Shown here piece by piece: positions 9,171-19,914 of a DNA stretch of 64,000 nucleotides. Position 1 is the stretch's first letter; every line of letters begins with the position of its first letter. The position numbers and the translations under genes are program-made. Source of the stretch: Monocercomonoides exilis (Eukaryota > Preaxostyla > Oxymonadida > Polymastigidae); NCBI GenBank assembly GCA_001643675.2, contig LSRY02000047.1:62001-126000 (forward strand). The letters run 5' to 3'. The notes under the pieces are model-generated. The model made no database searches. It was not told the DNA's origin and saw nothing but the letters and a program-made list of their open reading frames with translations.

Positions 9171-12100
9171 TCAAGACTCTGATTGCCCACAGGTTTCGTT
9201 GTTGTCACTACCCACTTGTTCATCATCTGAATCTTCTTCATCGATAATGGCATCTGAAATAGTGATCATCACTGCATTTGCTGGGAAGCACTGGATAAAG
9301 TGACGTTTCAGATCAGCCAATGTGGGTCTGTCTTCAGAATTCCCTGAAGTGCACGAAATAACTGCTTGCAAATGCTTTGAGCTTTGAATTCCCTCCAAAC
9401 TTGGTCTCTCTCCTTTCACGATCTTGTCTCCAGCTATTTCTGCTTCATACTCCCCAAACGGGATCTCCAGTGTAAGACACTCCCATAGCATCATACCGAT
9501 AGAGAACACAACCGATTCCTTTGTTGCCTCCATTTTCTTGTTCATCAGCAGCTCAGGCGCCTTCCACCTCAAACACTCTTTTTTGAAGCCATTTTCATCC
9601 TCAAATGCCGATGAAGGAAGAGAGTCACTTTCATCATCACCACTGGTAGAAGTCACAACAGTTGATGAAGAGATGGATGATAAGTCTGAATCATCCGAAG
9701 AGAAGTCTGAATGCATCACGATGCAAATAACCATGTGTTCTGAAAACAATACAATATGAGGGCTAAGATTATCAAGAGATTGAAGAGGAGCTTCCATTTC
9801 ATCAAATGAATGTAATGCTCCATTTGCAACCCAGAACAGGATTTGAGCAGCTGTCATCTCTCTTTCTTTCAAGGAGCCAATCTCCATCTCCTTCTTCTCA
9901 TTCCTTCCATGAAGCAGCATGAACAGTGAATCCCTCAGATCCACAATCAGCTTCTCATGAGGGGATGAACAGGCCATTGCATCCACCAGATTCGACATCG
10001 ATGAAGTGGTTGGGCACAAATCCTCCCTTCGAACAAATGTGGATTCTGTATCTGAAGTGTCTGTAGTTGAAGTGGATGAAATGGAAGGTGATGGCGTTCT
10101 CTTCCTGAGCTCTTCTTCCTCCTCCTTTTCTAATGCCCAATCAGGAATCTTATCTGAGTCTTTTCCCAATATGTATTCAGTTGAGTCACTCTCGGAGAGA
10201 AGATGTTCTGATGACTCTGAGTGTCCCAAGCTTTTCGCATACACTCTCTTCTTTATCTTTTCTTCATTTTTCTTCTCAGCCTCCCTTTCTGCTCTCCTCC
10301 ATTGCTCCTCTGGAGACATCTCCATCGTCACCATCTCGAACGCCTTCGGATCCTTTTTGATGTTATCATTCACAATCTCTTCTAATTCTTCTGTTCTGTT
10401 CTTTGCTTTTCTCCATCGAACAAAAAAGATGATAAATCCAAGAAATACAATTAGAAAAAGTGTTGATAGCATTATAATAATTATAAATGCCCATGATGAC
10501 TTTTCTTCTTTTCCACCTTCAGCAACAATATTATCTCCCTTTGATTGGGGTTCACTTTTGTTCTTCAGAATGATTGCTTCAGTGGAAGATGGCGAATCTT
10601 CATTTTCAAAAAGAATGCACACTGACACTTCTGTTCCATCACCAGCTTTTCTGAAAAGCTCTGTTACAATCACTCCAACAACTGCATTTTCTGATACAAA
10701 GGCTGATTCTTCGAAGTTGAATGTTTCAATCAATTCCTCGTCACCTTCTTTGAACAAGACAGAGAATGACAAATTGCAAGGCAGAAGAAGCGATCCTTCA
10801 AATTTGAGATTTGTAATTGTTCCATTCTCTTCGCTTTTCACACTCTCCAGCACAGGAATGAAGAACGATGATTCCCTTTCAGAAACTATTCCTCCAAAGT
10901 TGCACCCATCATTCAACATCCAAAGTGATGCATTCGGCAACACTCCATCCCCTCCTTTCAGACTCATCACATTCAGCTCCCCTGCTCCTGCACACAGCAC
11001 ATTCCTCCGAGCTGATCCATACCCTGCAACCTCTGGATTGTTGTTCCGAAACTCACTTTTTTCAATGGAAACAATCCCACCCCATATGGACATCCCTCCT
11101 TTCCCAGAATTCGCCACCTCTGAGTATTTCACACAAATCGTGCTGTTTATCGTGTCAACAAGTGATCCATTCCACTTGCATAGTTCATCTCTTTTCCTTT
11201 CATCGTCAACCTCTTCTTCCTCTGCCATTTCCTTTTCTCCCTCGAAAATGCATGAGTCCAAATCAACCATTTTGCACAAGGACACACAAAGCTCATCGCC
11301 TTTCTCTTTCTTCATTCTGTTCTCCTTCACAGTGCAGTTTGCAAATCTCATTGCTCCTCTGAATCCATTGCACATAATGACTGCCGATTCTGAGTGACTC
11401 GATGTGATGTTCACAAATTCAGAAACACTCATCATGGCAACTGGCTCATTGTTCTCCTCTTCTTGCTTTCTTTTGGGTTTTGCTTCTTGAATATCAACAA
11501 TGCTTCCATTCCTCAGCTCAACATTTTTCATCACCATTTTTTCAATCGACACCTCGCCTTTCACACCTTGCATCTCAAAAATCGATGCTTCAGCAATGAT
11601 CCCTGAAATATTGATGCTATCAAGGGTCATCTTGCATTCTCTTGATGAAAGAAAACTCTCGCAAAGCACAGCATCAAAGCAGTTCAAACCAAGCACTTTC
11701 AAAGCAGATCCCTCTGAAAACACAAGAACAGACTTCTCAAATGTCAATCCTTCAATATTCACAGAGCTCATCAAAACACTTCCACCAACACATTTCACAG
11801 CCGAAAATGGAATGCTCAATCTGTTGTCACTTCCCTCTTCACTCACTTTCATTCTCCCAAATATACACGAGGCAACCGACAGTTCTCCATTTTCTTCACA
11901 CAACAGAACACTCGACTGCTTGCCAATCACCGATTGCTCAGAAAACACAACACTCAACCCTTGAAGCATCACATCTCCGCTGCAGCTAATCACACTTTCT
12001 GCTTCGTCTTCTGCTCCAATCATCAGAACAACCATCCCTTCTCCTTTCCCTTTTCTCTGAAGCACAACATTCTCTGCTCGCATCCACCCTTCAATCGGCA

Positions 12101-15100
12101 CACATCCCTCAATCAGTATCCTCCTGTCATAATCCCCCTGAACATGCTCATTCCCAACATCCACGGTTCGGCACGGTGCAGACGCAGACCCACACATCCT
12201 TGTCTCATCAAACGTTGTGGATGACACATAAACAGTATCCGATCGGTAAAACAGCACATATCCAATCAGGTTGATATCCTCATCCTCCTCCCCCAGCGTC
12301 GAGTCTCTCCCATACAGCGCATCTGTCCTGTTGAACACCCCTTCATCCATCCGGAACACAAACTGTCGCTCGTTGATCTGTGCACTTATCAAATAGCAAA
12401 CAACAAACACATCTCTCCCCTTCACAGCCATGTTGTTCCTGAACAGCGTGTTGTTCAGCAAAAACACAAGCTCCCCCTCCCCATGGCAGTCCAAGAACAA
12501 AAACCCTCCTTTTCCTTTCACTGCACTGCACAATGTTCCATTCGAGTCTTTGATCTCAAACTTCATCCATCTTTCATATTCGCAATGCAGCACTCCTCCT
12601 TCTCTCTCTTCTGCAGAGCTGCATCCTTCAAACGAGCTGTTCAGCACAACGAAAGAATACCCACTCCTCAACACATGTGAGCCAACAATGCTGGGCTTTC
12701 TCTTTTCTTCCACTCCTGTCTGCTGAACAGAAGAGAAAGTGCACCCTTCAATCACAACTCCAAGCTCCTCTGCTCCATTCTGTTTGCTTCCATCTTCAAT
12801 CTCCAATGCACATCCTTCCTCAAACTCCACTCTCATTGCTTTTGTCCTGTTCATTCCAAAATATGACGAACCGCCACCAACCACAAAAATTGAAGCTCCC
12901 ATCGTCAATTCATCAATCACACATCCGATTATTTCAACTTTGCCCGAGCTCTGCCGAATCAGATTAAAATTCATCCCTGATGCTCCACCCTGCTTTGCAA
13001 AATCGCATCTCTCAACACCCAGCTCGCTTTTCTGCTGATTCACTGCAAATAACACATATTTTCTCTCTGAAAGAGTGCTTCCAAGCAATATGCTCAGCAT
13101 CCTCAACCTCCCTTTTCCACTCACAAGCACAGCATCTTCTCTGCTCCCACTCACCTCACAGCTCACAACAAGAGCGGTCTTCTCATTTTCCAATCCCGAT
13201 TCAACCTGGTGATCGTCAAGCTCCATCTCTTCCTTCATCCAGTTCTCATCCATCAAATTGAGCATTTTCTGGCTTCCTTCGCTTTCACTGCTTGACAGCC
13301 GTTCCAGCCCAAACCCAACTGTCCCACACATCACTCTGTTGTCTCCACAGCCAATCGCATCATATCCGTTTTCTGATGATACCCATATCTCTGGTGCAAA
13401 ATGCTCAAACAAAAACAGACCCAAATCCACACCCTCACCAAAATGCTCATCACTTCCCACAAACGCATTTTGTTCCTCCTTCCAAGTGCAGATCCATTCT
13501 CCAAAGTGCAGCATGCTCACACTCGAATTCAGCTTGTCGCTCATCACAAACACATTCTTCCCTTGTTTCGCTTTGTTTGTGCCTCCAAATGCAACTGATG
13601 AAAAGAAATACTCCTCACCATCGCTTTTGCATTCAACATACACTCCCCCTCCTTTCCCACTCTCTGAACTGCATTCACACCCTCCAAACTGTGAATCATT
13701 CACCACACTCAAACTGCTGCCACATCCCATGCTCATTCCCAATGCCCCTCCTCTTTCTGACTTTGCTGATTTGCATCCCTCAAACACCACAGCATCCAGC
13801 TCAACAATCATTGTTGTCTGGACATTCGACATTGCACTCAGCACACACGCTTCGCCATTCGTGTTTTCAACAGAAGTGATCGTGCAATTCTGCATCGATA
13901 TCTTGCATTCACTTTGCGGAGATGAATAAGCAATGCACAGCACGCTCCTTCCTTCAACCTTCACGTTTTCCACAATACATCCAATCATTTTCCATTCCCC
14001 AACACTTGACGAACACACAAACGGAGAACTTGCAAATGAGAGAACTCCCTGCTTCCCAATCACTTTCACATCCATCATTTCAACACTGCCACCATCTGCC
14101 TTGAGAAGGCAAAACCCAACCTTCTGTTGAGGTGTCAAGCTCAAAAATGAAAAGGAATCCATCTTCAGCACTCCATCTCGTGAATTCAGCAGCGACTCCA
14201 CTCCTTCTGGAGATATGAACGAGCTCGGAAATAACAAATCCACGCTTTCCCATGCTGCGTCTGCTTCACTCACCAGCACATCCTTTTCGCTCCCACCAAG
14301 TGATCCACTCAAATTAATTCCAACTGCTTCCGAAGACCCAACCCCTTTCACAGACACACCAGAAATATTCAACTGCTTTCCACAAACCCCATTTTCCTTC
14401 ACAACAATTCTTCCATCTCCTTCAACAGAGCCCAAATGCTTCATGCTCTCATCCAGTGTTTTGCATGGATACAGCACATGACCACAATATGTTGCATCCT
14501 CTCCGCTCTGTCCAACATACACTTCTTTCCCCAAAAATCCTGAAAGAAACACAAACAAATCAACATCACATCCCCTTGCCACCTGGTTATCGCTCCCAAA
14601 CAGCGAATTCTCTTTGTTCTCAATCGAGCTCCAAAACGGAAACACCAGCTGAGTGACACTCATCCGAAGATCCTCACACACAAAATAGATATCTCTCCCA
14701 CATGTTGCCTTGTTTCCTGAAAACTGGAGTTCCATCATTCTTATCCCTGATCCGAGTGTTGCATCCAAATACATCCCACCACCTCTGCCACTTTTTGTTT
14801 CATCACCAGCCTCCGTAGATGCTTCGCATCCATCAAACGAAGTGCCATTCAGCAAAATCACTTCCTTGTCAGCATCCACAGTGATTTTCATACATCCGCC
14901 TTTTTTGCTCATTCTTCCCAAACATCCTTCAAAAACGCACTCAGAACATGATATCATCCCCTTTGATGCCAATCCATCAACAACACTTGGACAGTCACCG
15001 ACTGATTCGATGTTGCAGATGTTGCACAGATTCATCTCCAGCAACCCTCCCTCTGAAAGAGATAAAAGAGGAACTGAAGAGCGCATTGATGTGCATTCCA

Positions 15101-17270
15101 CGTTGTTCAGACTCATCTTTCCTCCTTTTGCCTCCAGAAGAGGAGCACTGAAGCTCAGCGATTCTGTTGCTTTTTCCCCTTCAATCCTCATATCATTCAA
15201 ATCTATCCTCCCATCTCCTGTTGCTGGTCTCAACACAATCATTCTCTGCATTTGATGTCGCTCCTCTTCACACACCCTCACAAAAGTCAGACTTTCCATT
15301 GCCAGTCGTCCCTCATTCACCAACCACAGCGCTTCTTTTCCATTCTCAAGAAGTTGCGAGCTGATTGTTGTGTCTGCTCTCCCTTTGCCCCGGATTCCAA
15401 TCCTCTTTTCTCCCACCTCAATCGTGGTTCCCTCTTGTTCATATCTTCCTCTCAGAAGATGAATGCTGCAGTCCATCCAGTTCACAAATTGACTGGTGGC
15501 ATATCCAATTGTCAGACATGCATCAGATTCACTTTTCCCGCACATGCTCTTGTTATCTGAACCAGATGTGCTCACATATCTTTCAATCAGAGTCTCACCG
15601 ATCCAATCAGAAAAATCATGAGTTAAATCGCTCATGCTCATTGCAGATTTCTCTGATGTGAAACAATTGAAAAATAATTCTGAAGTCAAAGGATATTCTG
15701 AAATGCGATTTAAATAAATATCATTTCCAATTCCTCCATCAGCAGAATTGTTGTTAAAATAGCAATAAGATAACCACGTTCTGGGAAGAACAAATCCTTT
15801 CCAAAGATATAATTCAATTGCCCCAGCATATTCACCGTTTGCTCTGTTGTGCTGAAAGTCACATTCTCTCAATGAAAAAGAACTATTGCAATACTGAATA
15901 GAACCAGCTCCTCCAACACCTGCTGCCATGCCATATCGAAACGAACATCTTTCAACCAGACTTTCTTCTTCTTCATTTCTTTTTTGAGGAATGATACGTT
16001 CAGTTTGTTCTTTTTTTGGTGAAAATCCTGTAATATCTGACGAAAATGAGCTCAAAGAGCTTGCACAATGCCTGGATTTCTCATTCGGGCAGACACAGTC
16101 AAAATTTGTTCCTCCAACATATGTTGTTACAATAAGAGCTTGATTTCCGCTTGTTGTTTTCCCGAATTCAAAATGGCAATCTCCAATATAGAATCCTGTT
16201 GAGACATTCAAAAATTCAGTTGTACCTCTATTAGCAGCTGAATTTCCAGAGAAATTTGATTTTTTGATATGCACGCACATAATGTTGAAGACAAATAATG
16301 CCCCAGCTTTTCCTAATGCTGTACACTTCTTGAATTTGCAGTCAACAATACAAAGAGCAAGTGATGGCTGGTCGTCTGCTGTTATTGCCCCTCCGTTTTC
16401 CCCTGAGCAACTTTCAAAATCTGTTGAGATGAAAGAAATAGAACTCGAAATGTCAGCATGACTCGATGTATTGCGTGTATTCGAAGAATGGAAACATCGC
16501 ACAAATGAGCAGTTGGTTGTGAAAAGCTGTGCTTGTTGGCTGTTCATGGAAGCAACAATTCCTCCATAGATCGCATCATCCACATTGCAAAACACACAGT
16601 TGCTCAGCATCGATGTGAAGGCATTTTCTGTGCAAATATTTGATTGTCTGTTTGTTACTACAGTGGAGATGTTGAAGAAGAGCGTTTGTGTGAGCGAAAC
16701 AGAAGAGATGCTTTCTGAGTGCAAAAATGGCCCTTGCTTCAGTTCAAAACACGAAAAAGCAGAATTCTCAACAATCAGATTCCCATCACCCACAGCCGAT
16801 GGATGAACACTTGGTGACAAAACAACTGGCTGAACTGAAAATGCCCGACAATCAGCGAAGCAAAACGATATGTTGCGCAAATGGATGTTCCCACCAAGAT
16901 GGAAAATCAGACTTTTCTGCAATGGTCCACAAAAAGTGATCTTGCAGTCATTCAGCACAAGCAAAGACTCTCCTTCCAGATGCACAACGTGTTCTTGTTC
17001 TTTTGGAGTGAAACCCCCTTTTCTCACTTCCAGTGATGCATTCCTCAATTGAATGCTTGTTTTCATCTCGCACCAATCAGAACTCTTGACACGCAATGAA
17101 AATAAGTTGCGTTTGTCATTGTAAAAGCTTCCACTTAAATAGAGTGAATTGTGGTGATTGATTTGCTCCAATAATCCAGGCGAGCTCAGCTGCTCATTCA
17201 ACTGAAGGGAGTGTTGCTGTGCGATGCAATAAGATTGCACCAGATACAGCACAAAACATTGCCATATCAT
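9171..17270 (-). CDS. Giant Pmp-like beta-helix receptor with degenerate kinase tail (gene A)
   Basis: Intronless, 2699 residues from the ATG at 17270, which opens a signal peptide (MIWQCFVLYLVQSYCIAQQ). The ectodomain (about 20-2255) is a right-handed beta-helix. It has GG[AG][IVMY] and FxxN motifs typical of Pmp-type repeats (ENGGAI, GRGGGMYLD, FSGNKATCGRDIY). An N-terminal domain is followed by four modules of about 360-380 residues. The module headers have Val-x-Val, an Asp, Cys-Gly and mostly Pro-Cys-x-Thr, and lie near 15,570, 14,490, 13,360 and 12,210. One transmembrane helix (about 2257-2280) precedes a Lys/Glu juxtamembrane region, an acidic Ser-rich linker and a kinase-like lobe with RWKAPELL, FSIGMMLWECLTLEIPFGEY and EDRPTLADLKR. 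The nucleotide-binding loop and Lys are absent, HRD aligns with LDN, and the Asn of LSPHN is Ile, so it is a pseudokinase. Surface sensing or adhesion is inferred. Confidence 0.9.
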   Translation of the reverse strand: MIWQCFVLYLVQSYCIAQQHSLQLNEQLSSPGLLEQINHHNSLYLSGSFYNDKRNLFSLRVKSSDWCEMKTSIQLRNASLEVRKGGFTPKEQEHVVHLEGESLLVLNDCKITFCGPLQKSLIFHLGGNIHLRNISFCFADCRAFSVQPVVLSPSVHPSAVGDGNLIVENSAFSCFELKQGPFLHSESISSVSLTQTLFFNISTVVTNRQSNICTENAFTSMLSNCVFCNVDDAIYGGIVASMNSQQAQLFTTNCSFVRCFHSSNTRNTSSHADISSSISFISTDFESCSGENGGAITADDQPSLALCIVDCKFKKCTALGKAGALFVFNIMCVHIKKSNFSGNSAANRGTTEFLNVSTGFYIGDCHFEFGKTTSGNQALIVTTYVGGTNFDCVCPNEKSRHCASSLSSFSSDITGFSPKKEQTERIIPQKRNEEEESLVERCSFRYGMAAGVGGAGSIQYCNSSFSLRECDFQHNRANGEYAGAIELYLWKGFVLPRTWLSYCYFNNNSADGGIGNDIYLNRISEYPLTSELFFNCFTSEKSAMSMSDLTHDFSDWIGETLIERYVSTSGSDNKSMCGKSESDACLTIGYATSQFVNWMDCSIHLLRGRYEQEGTTIEVGEKRIGIRGKGRADTTISSQLLENGKEALWLVNEGRLAMESLTFVRVCEEERHQMQRMIVLRPATGDGRIDLNDMRIEGEKATESLSFSAPLLEAKGGKMSLNNVECTSMRSSVPLLSLSEGGLLEMNLCNICNIESVGDCPSVVDGLASKGMISCSECVFEGCLGRMSKKGGCMKITVDADKEVILLNGTSFDGCEASTEAGDETKSGRGGGMYLDATLGSGIRMMELQFSGNKATCGRDIYFVCEDLRMSVTQLVFPFWSSIENKENSLFGSDNQVARGCDVDLFVFLSGFLGKEVYVGQSGEDATYCGHVLYPCKTLDESMKHLGSVEGDGRIVVKENGVCGKQLNISGVSVKGVGSSEAVGINLSGSLGGSEKDVLVSEADAAWESVDLLFPSSFISPEGVESLLNSRDGVLKMDSFSFLSLTPQQKVGFCLLKADGGSVEMMDVKVIGKQGVLSFASSPFVCSSSVGEWKMIGCIVENVKVEGRSVLCIAYSSPQSECKISMQNCTITSVENTNGEACVLSAMSNVQTTMIVELDAVVFEGCKSAKSERGGALGMSMGCGSSLSVVNDSQFGGCECSSESGKGGGVYVECKSDGEEYFFSSVAFGGTNKAKQGKNVFVMSDKLNSSVSMLHFGEWICTWKEEQNAFVGSDEHFGEGVDLGLFLFEHFAPEIWVSSENGYDAIGCGDNRVMCGTVGFGLERLSSSESEGSQKMLNLMDENWMKEEMELDDHQVESGLENEKTALVVSCEVSGSREDAVLVSGKGRLRMLSILLGSTLSERKYVLFAVNQQKSELGVERCDFAKQGGASGMNFNLIRQSSGKVEIIGCVIDELTMGASIFVVGGGSSYFGMNRTKAMRVEFEEGCALEIEDGSKQNGAEELGVVIEGCTFSSVQQTGVEEKRKPSIVGSHVLRSGYSFVVLNSSFEGCSSAEEREGGVLHCEYERWMKFEIKDSNGTLCSAVKGKGGFLFLDCHGEGELVFLLNNTLFRNNMAVKGRDVFVVCYLISAQINERQFVFRMDEGVFNRTDALYGRDSTLGEEDEDINLIGYVLFYRSDTVYVSSTTFDETRMCGSASAPCRTVDVGNEHVQGDYDRRILIEGCVPIEGWMRAENVVLQRKGKGEGMVVLMIGAEDEAESVISCSGDVMLQGLSVVFSEQSVIGKQSSVLLCEENGELSVASCIFGRMKVSEEGSDNRLSIPFSAVKCVGGSVLMSSVNIEGLTFEKSVLVFSEGSALKVLGLNCFDAVLCESFLSSRECKMTLDSINISGIIAEASIFEMQGVKGEVSIEKMVMKNVELRNGSIVDIQEAKPKRKQEEENNEPVAMMSVSEFVNITSSHSESAVIMCNGFRGAMRFANCTVKENRMKKEKGDELCVSLCKMVDLDSCIFEGEKEMAEEEEVDDERKRDELCKWNGSLVDTINSTICVKYSEVANSGKGGMSIWGGIVSIEKSEFRNNNPEVAGYGSARRNVLCAGAGELNVMSLKGGDGVLPNASLWMLNDGCNFGGIVSERESSFFIPVLESVKSEENGTITNLKFEGSLLLPCNLSFSVLFKEGDEELIETFNFEESAFVSENAVVGVIVTELFRKAGDGTEVSVCILFENEDSPSSTEAIILKNKSEPQSKGDNIVAEGGKEEKSSWAFIIIIMLSTLFLIVFLGFIIFFVRWRKAKNRTEELEEIVNDNIKKDPKAFEMVTMEMSPEEQWRRAEREAEKKNEEKIKKRVYAKSLGHSESSEHLLSESDSTEYILGKDSDKIPDWALEKEEEEELRKRTPSPSISSTSTTDTSDTESTFVRREDLCPTTSSMSNLVDAMACSSPHEKLIVDLRDSLFMLLHGRNEKKEMEIGSLKEREMTAAQILFWVANGALHSFDEMEAPLQSLDNLSPHIVLFSEHMVICIVMHSDFSSDDSDLSSISSSTVVTSTSGDDESDSLPSSAFEDENGFKKECLRWKAPELLMNKKMEATKESVVFSIGMMLWECLTLEIPFGEYEAEIAGDKIVKGERPSLEGIQSSKHLQAVISCTSGNSEDRPTLADLKRHFIQCFPANAVMITISDAIIDEEDSDDEQVGSDNNETCGQSES

Positions 17271-17859
17271 GCGAACTTTCAAAATCAAGATTCTTTAACT
17301 GAAAAACTGAAACGGGTCTGATCAGCATTCGGAAGAACAAATTATGCTTTCACTTCAGCTTTAAAGGAAAATTTCTTATTTCAATGTGATAAAAATCGAA
17401 AAATGAAGATTTGGAAATTCCATTCCACGTCCAAGCGTAATCTTTCCAAAAATAAGTGTGCTCATCATAATTCTTCAACTTTTCATTTTTTTCAGTTTCA
17501 AAGCTCTTCAAAACAAAAATATCAGAATAAAATGAAACGATTATAAAAGATGTCAAATAAATCATAAAAAAAAAAAGGAAGCAAACAATTATTCATTCCA
17601 ATAATGATTAAAAGAATCAACGAATTCCGGTATTTCTTTTATATCTCTTTTGAAAGACAAGCTCTGTCAAATCTTCTTCACAAATGTCAAATGCCATCTC
17701 CAGAGGTTTTGCACAATCATCTTATAAAAAACTTTAATTGATTTTTCATCTCTTCTTTTTCTGATTGCATCTCCAAATATGTGAGAATTCTTTGCCAAAC
17801 TGCGATGCCATTCATTTGCTTCTTCCATTTTTTTCTTGTAAATTCCTTTTTTTCCCCTT
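17271..17859 (-). other. Unresolved region with coding-like segments
   Basis: On the minus strand, segments in different frames look coding. Near 17,820-17,760 one reads EEMKNQLK and another EEANEWHR. Near 17,720-17,640 there is KPLEMAFDICEEDLTELVFQ. At 17,510-17,350 there is YDEHTYFWKDYAWTWN then a stop. They may be 3' exons of the Ser-rich gene at 17,860, joined by short introns such as the GTTTGG donor near 17,800. I could not find one set of junctions that keeps all of them in phase. Confidence 0.35.
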
Positions 17860-19539
17860 TCATTGCACCTCTCTTCTCAACGTCTTTGCAAAATCTTTGG
17901 CTTTTCTTCGCTGCTTCTTTGTTTTGGCCAGAAATACTTTTGCTCGTTGGAAGCCGTGGAAATAATCAACAAGAACCAATTTCGAGTCTGCATTGGACTT
18001 CCAAAAAGAGTTGCGCTGTTCTTCATTCTGATGAATCTTGCTGGTTTTGCTGGTCTGATTTCCTTTCACCCCACTTCCATTCTGCCACAAACCACTTGAC
18101 CTGCTGCCCAAAGGAGAATGCGTGCAATCTTCCAGTGAACCTCTTTCCTGTCGATTTGTCACAGATTCATCTTTCAATCCACATGAAGAATTCTGAGCAA
18201 ATTTCATTCGTGATGCCTGTTTTGCAGCTATCACTCGAGAATCTCGCATTGCATCCCCTTTGCTTCCTGACTCTGCTTGTGCTCGCAGAAGCGTTGAATG
18301 AGCAAAAGCATCAAACTCATCCCCAGCAAATCTGTTGCTCTCTTCGCCTCTGTCATCTGCCATGCCTTTCGAAGGAGCACTTGCTGCACTGAATGTGTGT
18401 GGCTGTGCTGCTGATGGCGATCCAGGCGGAGTGCACGAAGAAGGCGACAGAGAGGCTCCTTCTCTCCATTTCCCAAACTTCCCCAGCAGATCGCTCTCCA
18501 AATCGCTCTGCTCCTTCCCGCTCTCTTTGCGAACTCTCCAAAAAAACGTGCTTGCATCCCCTGAAAACGATGGCTCAGGCTTCTTTGCAGCTCCCAAGCT
18601 CCCTTTATCTGCAATGTCCGAATTCGAATCAGAAGAAGAAGAAGAAGAAGAAGGCATCTCATTCAAATTTCTTTGCCCCTCCCACTTTCTGTTGCTGTCA
18701 AAAAGAGAGAACGGCGCAGACTGCCTCACTCCAAGTGTGCTGATGCTCCTTTTCGCCTGTCTTCGCCCGTTTAACGAGATGCTCTTTTCACCCCAAGCAT
18801 TGTTTGATAGCCTGTTCTCTGTGCCTATCGGATGTGCTGGATGATATTCCCATCCAGCTGAAGATGAAAATGATGCTTGCAGACGGAATTGTGCAGGATG
18901 CGAATGAGGCGTTGTGGCTGCTGGAAATGATGGGATCGATTGAAGACGCCTTTCTTCGTTCCATTCAATCGGAGCTCTTCCCCAGCTGTTTTTCGAAGAT
19001 TTCGCTTGTTCTTCACAAAAGCCAGATGGCATTCGATCTCTCAGATGCTCTCCAGACACAGGAAACGGAGAGAACGAGCAAAGACTGCCAGAAAGCGGTC
19101 GAGCTCTGCCTGCTGAAAGCGAACGAGACTCAAATCCAGAACTTGTTCTCAGATGCTGTTCATTTGAAAGCTTTCCTAAAATCGTGTTACGAGCAGTTTT
19201 ATCTGCAAAACTGAAGGATATGTCGACACTTGAAGGAGAAAGCGACCGACGGAGAAACACAGCACACGAAGGCAGTCGCGTGGAAGGAGAAATTGCACGA
19301 ATCAACGAAAATGAAGACCCAGAATTTGCAGGCGGAAAACCAAATCGACAAGTGCTTGGTGAAGCGCCACTTTTCTCTTGATGTGATCGCATCATTGGGG
19401 TAGGAGAAAAAAACGAACGCATTTTGCCTGAAGCACCACCTCTGCTGTTCAGAACAGACAAAACTGCTTGAGTCGGTGTGAGAGGTTTCCAAGGTAACAA
19501 TGCAATAATTTTGCTTGAATCAAATTTTCTTCGCAACAT
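17860..19539 (-). CDS. Unrecognised Ser/Arg-rich low-complexity protein
   Basis: A single open frame of 559 residues from the ATG at 19539 (MLRRKFDSSKIIALLPWKPL). It is rich in Ser, Arg, Ala and Pro, with a poly-Ser run near 18,630-18,655 and a basic C-terminus (KTKKQRRKAKDFAKTLRR). I recognise no domain, signal peptide or membrane helix. Coding status is supported by length and by lower AT than the flanks. The 5' end may lie further upstream, because another frame at 19,786-19,640 opens MIRTLCFSFSHLAEIEN and ends at a canonical GTAAGT donor. The 3' end is doubtful, since coding-like segments continue below 17,860 in other frames. It is divergent from the Akt-like kinase, with about 375 bp between the two ATGs. 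Function unknown. Confidence 0.55.
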   Translation of the reverse strand: MLRRKFDSSKIIALLPWKPLTPTQAVLSVLNSRGGASGKMRSFFSPTPMMRSHQEKSGASPSTCRFGFPPANSGSSFSLIRAISPSTRLPSCAVFLRRSLSPSSVDISFSFADKTARNTILGKLSNEQHLRTSSGFESRSLSAGRARPLSGSLCSFSPFPVSGEHLRDRMPSGFCEEQAKSSKNSWGRAPIEWNEERRLQSIPSFPAATTPHSHPAQFRLQASFSSSAGWEYHPAHPIGTENRLSNNAWGEKSISLNGRRQAKRSISTLGVRQSAPFSLFDSNRKWEGQRNLNEMPSSSSSSSDSNSDIADKGSLGAAKKPEPSFSGDASTFFWRVRKESGKEQSDLESDLLGKFGKWREGASLSPSSCTPPGSPSAAQPHTFSAASAPSKGMADDRGEESNRFAGDEFDAFAHSTLLRAQAESGSKGDAMRDSRVIAAKQASRMKFAQNSSCGLKDESVTNRQERGSLEDCTHSPLGSRSSGLWQNGSGVKGNQTSKTSKIHQNEEQRNSFWKSNADSKLVLVDYFHGFQRAKVFLAKTKKQRRKAKDFAKTLRREVQ

Positions 19540-19914
19540 TTCCACTTTTTATCAAGTCCTTTCGGTAGTTAGTTTTTGAAAATCTTCTACAATCCTTAAT
19601 TTTTTTTCTCTTTTTTAAGCATAAAAATTTTGTTTGTGAACTTACAGTTTCGTTTGGAAAAAGAATGCGCATTCTTGTTTTAAACGAAAAACACAACAGC
19701 AAACCTTGTTCTTTTTCATTATTCTTCAAAACAATATTTTCTATTTCCGCTAAATGAGAGAAGGAGAAGCACAATGTACGTATCATGTGAGTAATCTTTA
19801 AACTTTATTAATACAATTAAAGATAAAACAAAAGAGCTATAATTGAAATAACCTTGTTATTTCAAGGAATAAGCTGCAGAATAACTTTTCATACATAAAA
19901 ATGGCTTAGATCAA

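Noticed and set aside
10006-11397. 463-residue open frame antisense to gene A, with a similar one antisense to gene B (46,828-48,090)
   Set aside because: Mirror of the Ser/Glu-rich coding strand. Composition follows the complement of gene A codons and no family motif is seen.
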